Below the pieces are notes generated by a model, which had not been told where the DNA came from, searched no databases, and saw nothing but the letters and a program-made list of their open reading frames with translations. DNA of 64,000 bases from Astrocystis sublimbata (taxonomy: Eukaryota; Ascomycota; Sordariomycetes; Xylariales; Xylariaceae): contig JAJNNY010000047.1 in the NCBI GenBank assembly GCA_022453515.1, forward strand, positions 232,261 through 296,260. Reading direction: 5' to 3'. The position numbers and the translations under genes are program-made. Each line of letters starts with the position of its first letter. Within the stretch, counting starts at the first letter, position 1. Below, piece after piece: positions 45,499 through 54,511 of this stretch.

Positions 45499-47575
45499 GA
45501 ATATTAAAAACGTAAAGAATTTTTTTTGTTATGTGGTTCGTTTTAGATAGCTTTTTTATAACTCTCCTTCCGATAATTTTAAAGCAAAGTTTTATATTAA
45601 GAATACTAAATAGTAACTATTGCTCGCCTTTCCAGTAATCGAATAAAGTATTAAAGCTGTTTTGATTATATTCGACTCTCAAGTTAGTTAAAAGCTACAG
45701 AACGAAAAACTTTCTTACCAAGCAGGCTAATTTTTTAATTAGTTAGCTATTCGCGACTACCTTTAAGAAAATTACTTAATGTATAAGCTTACTAATAAAA
45801 ATTTAGGACTTGTAGTATTCCCTGCCAAATAGTATAATTCGAAATATCTAAATATGTTAGGAGATACTAAAATCTATTAATATATTACGGATATACCTAT
45901 TAAAGACCTTTTTATAAAGTTAATAGCGGAACTCCCTTTTTAGAACCTCCCTAATAATATAACGAAATTTATCGAAAAAGGTACTAAAACCGAATTGCCT
46001 TAGTTTTATATAATTCCTAAAGTATATAAGGAAACCTGGATACTAAAACCATAGTCCCTTCGCACTCCTGGGTTACCTCTTAAGTTTCAATAATCGTTAA
46101 CTATCTTTTTTAACCCTTTTTTAAGCATTTTCTATAGGTGGTTTTTTTATTAAAAGAAATTATAAATAATATTAAAAAAGTTTCCGTTTTTATTGGCAAA
46201 CCACTTTAGATCCTTACCAGCAACATTATGTCATTCTATACTAATATCCCAGTTAAAAGATGCTCCTAAATAGTACGAAAATCTTGGGACTACTATTAGC
46301 TTAGAAACGCTATTAAAAGTGCCACTATTTCTAAAATAGTCCACTTTATAATAAAACATAATTACTTTAAATACTAAGGAACGAAGTTTTGGCAGAAGAA
46401 TGGCCTGGCAATGGGAACTTCCTGTGCTCCCGTTCTCGCTAATATTTATACCGCTAGTTTCGAACGTTAGAGCGGTATATCTATGTACCCCGGAGTCCTA
46501 CTTTATAATAGATATATCAACAATATCTTTACTTTATTCCAAGGAACCCGAAAAAAAGTCGAAGAGTTTTGTTTCTAGCTTAATCGCTGGTGGCATACGG
46601 CCGAACTCTCCGTTACTTAGAATATTTCAGATGTTTGGGACTCTTTTCTAAATATTAAAATTATAAAAGGATGGCTTGGGTTACGACCTTTTTAAACTCG
46701 TCTGTTCCGAAAACATCTAAATAAACGACTCTACATCCCCTGGTTGTCTGCTCATCTTTTTTATGTCAAAAAGGGCTTCGTTAAAGCTGAGCTGTTTCGA
46801 TACACTGTACTTTGCTCTACCTCCGGGTTCTTCGCAGAAGCCCGAAACGAATTCTACAGTACTCTACGTAGGAGAGGTTACCCTTCTAAAGAGCTGGACT
46901 ACTGGTTCTCCCTTGTGTCCTATGACAACCGCCCACACCTTCTACGATTCGAAACTAAAGAAGAAACGAGCGCGCTACTTATGTTGTCAGGCTAGTATAA
47001 CCCAGTCTGGGAATATATAGACGTTAGAGAGGTTTCTCGAGCAGTACGAGGTTGCTAGATCCAGGAAGAGCTGCCTGATTCACTTATACAACCGCTGCTT
47101 CAAAGCCTCAGTCGAAGTATAAGTCTTTTCGATTTAATCTCGACTTAGAATAAAACTACCCTATTGGATTTAGGTACAGACGGAACTGTAACCATCGAAA
47201 GAAGTTAAACCTTTTGTGAAAGTAAAAGGGTAGTAACACCGTAAGGTGTGAAGTTGTCCCTCTACTAGTAACCTAAGGAAGACGCGTGGGACTGTTTATA
47301 AAATAACCCCTCTTTAATAACTTCAGTGGTTCGTTTGTAACATGGGATCCTCTACCCTTTGTTGCTGTACTGTCCCTACTGTAAAGTATACAGTCCAGAA
47401 CCTAGGTTCCAATCACAACACGCACTTTGCTGTTGTTGTCTGTGGACTGAGGTGATTGTTGTTACTACTTACCTGTCTATCTGTTACCCTCCTGTTATAT
47501 AGGAATTCCTCCAACCATCCGCTTAAGGTGAAGGTTTTCAGGAAGGGGTTACTGGTTCTAGGTTCAAAACCTAAA
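45487..47575 (+). mobile_element. Penelope-like (EN-minus type?) reverse-transcriptase element joined to telomeric repeats (right copy)
   Basis: Translating with tolerance for stops gives the core of a Penelope-like RT. Motif A reads NI-x-SFYTNIPV (46,222-46,255; family D-x-x-SLYTNIP, Asp changed to Asn by GAC to AAC). Then NYFKY, WQKNGLAMGTSCAPVLANIY (46,390-46,450; family GxxMGTxxAPxxAxxY), YNRYINNIFTLF (46,501-46,536; family RYIDDI, both Asp codons changed to AAC/AAT), and LYIPWLSAHLFYVKKGFVKAEL and FYSTLRRRGYPSKELDYW (46,720-46,920), as in Penelope-like thumb regions. Several TAG/TAA stops stand where CAG/CAA or TGG fit. There is no GIY-YIG endonuclease visible. RT reads toward the chromosome interior, and about 520 bp of 3' UTR ends exactly at (CCCTAA)5, as expected of elements primed by the G-strand telomere end. 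Confidence 0.8.
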
Positions 47576-47605
47576 CCCTAACCCTAACCCTAACCCTAAC
47601 CCTAA
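47576..47605 (-). repeat. Telomeric repeat (TTAGGG)5, distal array, right arm
   Basis: Written CCCTAA on plus, five perfect units. Mirrors 43,369-43,398, and abuts the 3' end of the RT element. Confidence 0.97.
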
Positions 47606-48068
47606 CCCTTTCCTCCTGTTATCCCCTTTGGGATAACCCTAACTCCGAGGGGGCTCGGAGTTATGTTCGGAGATCTTGTATCTCTGATACGGAGGAACTT
47701 TCGGCCGTCTCGTTTTCGTGTCCGTGTTCGTGTCTCGGTCTTTGCTTCGGGCTTTGTCCCCGCTTAGCCCCGCACGACTCGGTCCCCCGGAAACGATTTC
47801 CCGCCAATTGTGTGGAAGCGGAAGTGGTAAGTCCCCGCGTTGCTGCCTAACCGGCTCTAGAACAATCCCTAGGGATGTTCCCTGGAGATTCTTCTAGTTC
47901 CGCGCTGGGTGCATATAAGCCGAGGACTTCCCACTCCAAACTGACACTTGCCTTAATGAGCTACACCACAAGCGAAACTAGCATCTTATCTTAGGACGAG
48001 AACTAGTCGGCATTCCTGGTTTACTCATCAGTTTCTGCGACTTTAACCTTCCCCATTTCATCTTTTAA
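47606..48068. other. 463 bp spacer between telomeric arrays, right arm
   Basis: Counterpart of 42,906-43,368 with the same length and the same hairpin (47,641-47,662). It differs at scattered positions mostly by transitions, the right copy generally keeping G/C where the left has A/T. Confidence 0.6.
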
Positions 48069-48098
48069 CCCTAACCCTAACCCTAACCCTAACCCTAA
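48069..48098 (-). repeat. Telomeric repeat (TTAGGG)5, proximal array, right arm
   Basis: Five perfect CCCTAA units, mirror of 42,876-42,905, bordering the truncated transposon. Confidence 0.97.
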
Positions 48099-49480
48099 CT
48101 TCGTATTTAAGCTAACTAGCCCCTGGAAGCCTTAATAGCCTTGTTTTAGGCTTTTTAAAACAAAAAAAACCTTAATAAAAAGCAATTAAAACTATAGTTA
48201 GACCTTTTTTATTAAAGCTATCTTGGTAGCTAGAAAAGTACTAAAACCAGGTATTATTTTTTAAAAAAAGACCTTTAAAAGCAGTAGTTTACTTTAGAAT
48301 TTAGGAAAATCGCTAATTAGTATTTTATATGTTTAAAAAATAGCTAGAGTTCAAATAAGATCGTAGAAAAGTAGCTTAATAAGGTTTTTTTGCCTTAAGC
48401 TAATAAAGTACGAGGCTATAACTAGTTAGAAATAGTATTTTTAATCCTTAATAGGTATAAGAGTTATACTTTTATAAGCTTGCTCCCTTATTTTTGCGAT
48501 TTTTTCTGCTTTTATAGTTATATATTAAAGTCTAACCCCTAATTTAGGACGAATTTATAAAGCTTATATACCTAAACAATATCAACCTCTGTTTTCTGCC
48601 TATTTATATTTCACACGGCCTATAGCTATTTAACAACGGGCTATATAATGCCCTAAAAGCCTACTATAGGAAGCATTTATAAGTGTTAGCTAGTTTAACA
48701 AACGCGGCGCCAGTTAATAAGATCAACTTCATTAGGTGCTATTCTAGGGCTCGAAACAACGCCTTTACGAAAAAGAACATACTTTCGGGCTTTAGAACAA
48801 CTAGAAACTAGCCCATAAGCCGCCGAAAGGCTCTAAACCACCCTGAATTATAAGCAAACCCCAATTCAGGCCTAGAAGGCCCTGAAATAACAAAGCCGAA
48901 GCTAGTAAGGTTATAACACTAAAACGTCACGATCTATTAAGCTATTTAGCTATAATAAATCTCCTACAACGCGCCTGAGCTTCGAGAAGGCCGCAAAAGC
49001 CTACAAAAGGCTAACTACCAAGTCTGTCCTTAAAGATAAAAGAATCGAGGCTCTGGAGGCTCAGATCGAACACATAAAGCCCAAGCGCCGTAAGAAAGTG
49101 CCTAATCCAAATAAGGGCTTTCAGACAATTCCTAAGATACTAGCTACAGCTATTAAAAACGAAAATGAGGCTTTTGAAGGCCTCGAGGACGTTGAAGGTA
49201 GTATTATTACAGACGAAGTAGATAAGGTGGAAGAGCCCGATTTGGCTGAAGTTACCTTTGCGCCGAGGGATCTACAGACCCGTTCAGGCGGTCAGACCCG
49301 TGTGCCGACCAGATATTTAGATTAATTAGCCAATTAGCTTCAATTTGACCTATTTTCCAGCTGAATACGAGTAGTATTGATTGAACTGCAAGTGGTTGAA
49401 ATAAGTGCGATTTGGCTAGTTTGGGCAGTTTTAGCTGTTCCGTTCAGGGGGGTGGTCCGTTGAGGGGTCCCACATGGTAA
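48099..49480 (+). mobile_element. Truncated, RIP-damaged pogo/Fot1-type transposon (right copy)
   Basis: Mirror of 41,494-42,875 and nearly identical to it. Transposase fragments read on plus from about 48,540 to 49,325, where the 75-residue C-terminal open piece (starting KVPNPNKGF) ends. Candidate terminal inverted repeat at 49,445-49,480 next to the reductase remnant. Confidence 0.7.
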
Positions 49481-49514
49481 CCAGTCCATAGCTGGAGACA
49501 CCCCAGCGTCTTCC

Positions 49515-50612
49515 GTGAGCGCATTGCAAGAGCACAAGACTAAAGATACTATCCAGGTCGATTATGATATGGAGTCTACACCTCCGGCGGACTTCAGCAG
49601 CCTTGCCTCGTGTGATGCGCGTGGCGCCAAAGAAAAGCCCGAGACGATCCTGTTAACGGGTGTGAGCGGCTTGCTTGGTCGCCACCTACTGAACCACCTG
49701 CTCGATGACCAGCCTCAGGTCAAGAAAGTGATATGCATAGCTGTCCGCCATCTCCCAGCCCGCCTTGCCGAACTCCGTCGAGATGAGAGGGTCTCGTACT
49801 TTGAGGGCGACTTGAAAGCACCTCGTCTCGGACTTTCCGAGGAAGACGCCACGGCCATCTTCGACGAGGTGGACTGTGTGATCCACAACGGCGCTGATAC
49901 ATCGCACCTGAAGTACTATAGGGACATAAAAGCGGCCAATGTGCTGTCGACAAGGTTCTTGGTGCGAATGTGTCTACGGCGGCGCCTTCCCATCCATTAC
50001 GTGTCCTCGGTAGGCGTTTCGCTGTTCCAACCGGGTCGGACCTCTTTCCCCCCGGTATCAGCGACCAACTTCAGCCCTCCCTCTGACGGTTCTCACGGGT
50101 ACATTGCATCCAAATGGACCAATGAACGATTTTTAGAGTGCGTTAGCAGGCTCAACGGTCTGAAGGTTTGGATCCATCGCCCGTCCACTATCATTCGCGA
50201 GGGTGGCGACACAATCGGCCGAGCCGCTGAGATGGACTGGGTGAATGCCCTCATCGACTACTCGCATAGGCTGAAGACGGTGCCGAAGTGCTGCCATGCC
50301 AAGGGCGCACTCGATTTCGTATACGTGAGCAACGTCGTCCAGGATATCGGGAGTCATGTTATAGCGAACCAGCCCAAGAGCATGGTAACCTATGCTCACC
50401 AGGTGGCAGACCTCGTCTTACCCTTGCAAAACCTGAAGATACTATCTGGGGAGGGAAAACCGCCGTACGACGAAGCTTCGATGGGTGTGTGGACTTCGAA
50501 GGCCATTGCTGCGGGGTTGCATCCGGCCGTGGCAGCATTGATTGAGTCCATGGACTCGCCGGAGACGATATATCCTCGACTACTCAAGTCGTCAACCATG
50601 TTTCTTAAATAG
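49515..50612 (+). CDS. Thioester-reductase remnant (right copy)
   Basis: Inverted copy of 40,359-41,456 with an identical translation over 365 residues, including the GVSGLLG nucleotide-binding turn and YIASKW. It starts in open frame at GTG downstream of the transposon end, so it is also a remnant. Whether this is a separate locus or the same DNA assembled twice is the central question for the right arm. Confidence 0.7.
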   Translation: MSALQEHKTKDTIQVDYDMESTPPADFSSLASCDARGAKEKPETILLTGVSGLLGRHLLNHLLDDQPQVKKVICIAVRHLPARLAELRRDERVSYFEGDLKAPRLGLSEEDATAIFDEVDCVIHNGADTSHLKYYRDIKAANVLSTRFLVRMCLRRRLPIHYVSSVGVSLFQPGRTSFPPVSATNFSPPSDGSHGYIASKWTNERFLECVSRLNGLKVWIHRPSTIIREGGDTIGRAAEMDWVNALIDYSHRLKTVPKCCHAKGALDFVYVSNVVQDIGSHVIANQPKSMVTYAHQVADLVLPLQNLKILSGEGKPPYDEASMGVWTSKAIAAGLHPAVAALIESMDSPETIYPRLLKSSTMFLK

Positions 50613-50745
50613 GTTATTGTAGTTAAGCAGAATATAGATCTTGGATATATCAAAGTAGATATTGCATCTTCTTGTTATACTGTGTGCTTCCCTCGGCCAA
50701 CCTTGTACGTGATCGTGTATATGGTCGTCGCTTGACTGCTAGTGC

Positions 50746-51836
50746 TTATATTGTATCAACGTCGCCATTTCTCTTGCGCCACTTGGTGCCCTTCCATGGA
50801 ACCTTGTGTGGAGGAGTGGCGACGCGAACGCGTTCCTCGTTTTCAGCAACAGAGACGAAGTGGGCGAGGTCCTGGAAGCTGATATGGATATTTGCCCCAG
50901 CGGCACTTGCCGGCAGAGCCGCCCTTTGCTCTAGGGGTACGAAGAGCTCGAAGGGTATGTCGACGTGCCCCGCGAGGGTTGGCCGTCTTCCCTGAACATA
51001 GAATCTAGGAGCTCGTCAACAGCAATATACTCAGGGTCGTCGACGTCTTGAATCGATGTCGCCAACAGCACGGCGGCACAGTGTGTATGACCCTCAGCAC
51101 GTCTCTTCTTAGGGGGCGCATAGTCGAGGTCGAATGTGAGGATCGTATAGCCGGGGGTGTGGGTGAAGTATTCGTGTAGCTTGTTCAGCGCCTTTCTCTC
51201 ATCCTCGCTGTAAGCTACCTCGAACAAGAGCGGGGAGGTAGGAGCCCCTTGAAATAGAAACTGCCCGTCGGGGGACTTGATAGAAGTGAGAGATCCGCGT
51301 TGTGAGAAAGCATGACCAGCGGGGATGATGTTGCGGTAGGTAGGCTCGAGTTCGGGGTACTCCTCGGATACGCGCTTTAGCTCCGCCTTGATTGCCGACT
51401 GTACGAGGTTCTGAAAGATGTCGTGGACGAAAGTAGGCATAAGTCGGAGTAGTAATTCGCATGTGTCGGCATTCCAGTCGACTCGGAAATTGTCTAGGAC
51501 GAACTGGGACAAACCCTTGTGCTCGTCAAACCGTCTGTACAGGGCGTCGAAGGATGGGGGACTCGTGAAGTGGAAAGTCGGGTAGGGTCCGGTGGGCAGC
51601 GGTAGGGAGCAGTAGAAGGCCCAGACGACGTCAAAAGCATGTTGGATGATGTCCTCGTCGACGTCGCTGGGGATGGAGGCGGGCGATTCGGAGGACTCGG
51701 TCTGCTCGGGAGACGGCAGCACAGACTCGCTTCGTTGTGGCTGCTTCAGGGGCGCGGGATCACTTCGTTGGCGATGCTTCTGTTGACCACCACCGCTGTG
51801 ATCGCTGCTGAAGCTTGTCTCTGGTGTAGATGCCAT
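50746..51836 (-). pseudogene. Possible PD-(D/E)XK-like protein, frameshifted (right copy)
   Basis: Inverted copy of 39,134-40,225. The first 286 residues are identical, then a missing C in the run at about 50,976-50,979 (CCC against CCCC in the left arm) shifts the frame and ends the protein at 301 residues. The lost end is still readable in the other frame, so it is a recent break or a base-calling error. Confidence 0.65.
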
Positions 51837-52310
51837 ACTGCCTACTAGGAGGAGGGGAGGGCGGGGAAGAGGCAGGCTGGTCGAGAAGTGATGACACGAA
51901 TGCTAGGGTAGGGGAGGGTAGGGCTGGCCGGGCGGGCTAGGTCGTCGGGACCATGGCGATTGTATGGATGGAGTAGCGCATGGCCGTTCCTATGATTTGT
52001 CTGCTTATTTACGATAACGAACAAGCCATTTAGTAGGACTAGAAGCGGGTCGCATTTGCATTGTGTCTTGCAGGCTGGCGGCTGGCCCCGGGCGATGAAG
52101 ATGAGGGATGAATACCAATCGGGTGACGTGCTCACATGACGAAAGATGCAGTCGAGGAGCTGTGGCAACTTGGCAGATGCCAGTGTAAATAAGGGCTGCA
52201 TTAGTGCCTAGTCGCATCACAGTGTTTATAGTCGACTGTGGAGGATATCAACATGCGATACACTGTATAGTGCTTAGGAGTGACTCCTGAGGCTATTACC
52301 GTACTACCTC
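51837..52310. other. Intergenic (mirror of 38,660-39,133)
   Basis: Same content as the left-arm counterpart; no gene is seen. Confidence 0.45.
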
Positions 52311-52833
52311 TTACGATGAGCCATTCACCAGCCGCCCAAGTCGCTTCTCGTCAAGAATCTCCCCTTCAATCAGCCTACCAGCCTCTACAAGCTCGGCACC
52401 TTTGCGCTCGTATCGAATCAAAGTTGGCACGTTTGGAACCCGCCACGTTGTGCGGTAGTAATTGGTCGCAGCCTTATATCTATATGGCGTCACGTTAGGT
52501 CAGCGAGTCAGAAGCCCCGGGCATCTGCGACTCTCGAGATCGATGAAAATTTGTAGAATGCAGCATTCTAATTGAAGTGGCGAGGAGCAAGACAAGTCGT
52601 AACGTACTCGGTCTTCTGGCCAACTGGAATGAGTGCCGCCTTGGGCGCATCGTCAGGGGAGAAGGTGGCTTTTATGATGGGCAGACAGGCCCGCACGTCA
52701 GGGCACCATGGCTCGTGCGTTACCGGGTCGTCAGAGGCAATAAACGCCAGGAAAAACGGGCTTGGCACATGTTGGAGTTGGCAAAAAGCCTCGGGGCTTT
52801 CGGCCAGTTTGAAGTCGTCGAGGATAGGCATGG
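52311..52833 (-). CDS. Thioredoxin-like protein (right copy)
   Basis: Inverted copy of the two-exon gene at 38,139-38,659, with the same WCPDVRAC strand and the same intron borders. No difference affecting the protein was noticed. Confidence 0.7.
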
Positions 52834-53505
52834 CAAAGATAAGTAGTTGCGATAGTGCTCGGATTTTAGAGAGGCTAGAACCGGTGGTGTTGAGGGCAAG
52901 CATTAAGTAGAGGGTGCCGCCGATGGGCTATTGCGTGATCCCAAGTAAGGTTAGTTGCGGGCAGATTTACCTTGCTAGATGTGGGGTACCTGGCGCCCGC
53001 CGACGCCCGTAGTAGTACATAGGGAAGTGTACCTTGGTACATCCGTGAAAGGGATAAACAGTTACAAATGAATTTATGTTCTACGAGCTAGTCGTGTGAT
53101 CATGAACTAGTAAAAGCTGAAACTCTAGGGAGAGGCTCAAGAAGCAACAGCTGCCCCTCAAGGTTAATAAAGCGAGAACCCTGTCTCCCTTTCTTCCCAC
53201 TTTACCTGCCTAAAGTTAGGAAGGGCGGCACTGGCCACAATAAAATAATAGGTTGACAGAAAGAAGCAGCAATAAGACAGCTAACGGGCGAAAAGCTCTT
53301 GTATTACCTAGTTTACATATAAAGTAAGTCGATAGCCCTTAGTCTAGCAGTACTAGATCTTATTCATGTGCAGCATTTACCTACACACTTTCGTTTCTAC
53401 AATAGCCCGGCGCTTACCTACTATTGATTCTATCTAAGAATCCCTTCCTTGTTCAGTTCTTAACTCACCCCGCCGTCCAATCTAAGACACAACTCGGTAA
53501 CAACC

Positions 53506-53979
53506 ATGAAGCTCGCATTTGTATCAGCTCTCGCGTCACTCGCTCTTGTGTTTGGTTTCGAAGTCCCGTACTGGGAGAAGTGGTTAATCATGGCAGGTTG
53601 CCGCGACCTCACGCTACTGGGATCGACTCTCTCGGCGACATGCACGCACCCATGGCACGACGCTGAGCCTAACGAGTTCCCGCAGGTTGACACAAACTAC
53701 AGCATCGACCTCAACCAGTGCTTCGCCAACTACAACGGACAGCTGAACCACGTTCCTAACGGTGGTTATTTTGCCTCCTGCTCCTGCAAGCTAACCGGGA
53801 CAAAGATTGTATGCCAGTGCTGGGACAAACACCACAAACTCGCGGATACCGACTACGAGCTCGACGACTGGCGAACCATTCAAATGAGTGCCTACGATTA
53901 CAACATGGCTTGCGGCGGCACGGGTGCCATAGAGAAAAGGGAGGCTGATGGCAAGGAGGCTCGCGCTTTCATTGCTTAA
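53506..53979 (+). CDS. CVNH-domain secreted protein (right copy)
   Basis: Inverted copy of 36,991-37,464; the 157-residue translation is identical, including the signal peptide, the cysteine pattern and the C-terminal KREA site. The flanking intergenic stretches 52,834-53,505 and 53,980-54,511 mirror the left arm and hold no further gene. Confidence 0.75.
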   Translation: MKLAFVSALASLALVFGFEVPYWEKWLIMAGCRDLTLLGSTLSATCTHPWHDAEPNEFPQVDTNYSIDLNQCFANYNGQLNHVPNGGYFASCSCKLTGTKIVCQCWDKHHKLADTDYELDDWRTIQMSAYDYNMACGGTGAIEKREADGKEARAFIA

Positions 53980-54511
53980 GCGCTGATGAACGACAACGAG
54001 GTCAACGACACGTTCTGCTGGGGACAAAACGTGGTCAAGGCTGGCTTACTTGATCTGTTGTCCCGTGGTTTCTTTTCGTCATTCAACTCTACTCTATATC
54101 AAAATAGATAAACTTCAAACAGCTGCTCGTCTTCTTGCTCGTGAGAAAAACGTAGTGGAATAGGATGACTTAGACTCCAGAAATCAGCAAAGGAAATGGG
54201 AGACTGACAGTTAAGCAAGGGATGAAATTCAATAAGTTTGCTGCAAGATCAGAATATCACTTCGCAATAGATCTCTCTTATGTTATCATGACTTACGGTT
54301 TATCGAGTGGTTCGTTTTCTAATACCTTGTACACTGAATCGACTAAACTAATTATCTGAGATAGAGGGATGTATTAGCACCCGGTCGCGTCACAGTGATT
54401 CTAGCAAGCTGTCCTGGAAGTGAAGATGCAACGCATCGTGTACAGCTTGATAGTGAGCCTGGCCAGCTGGCACACTACGAGTCAGCCCACACAGGCCCCT
54501 ATCTAGGTTGC

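Noticed and set aside
46400..46995. Two stand-alone 83-residue genes on the plus strand
   Set aside because: They are fragments of the RIP-broken RT read in shifted frames; the family motifs run across the gap and through stop codons.
42876..47605. MoTeR-type telomeric retrotransposon as identity of the RT element
   Set aside because: The visible RT motifs (YTNIP, GxAMGTxxAP, RGYP) fit Penelope-like elements; no restriction-like endonuclease motif or CRE/SLACS pattern was found. Only the telomeric location is shared.
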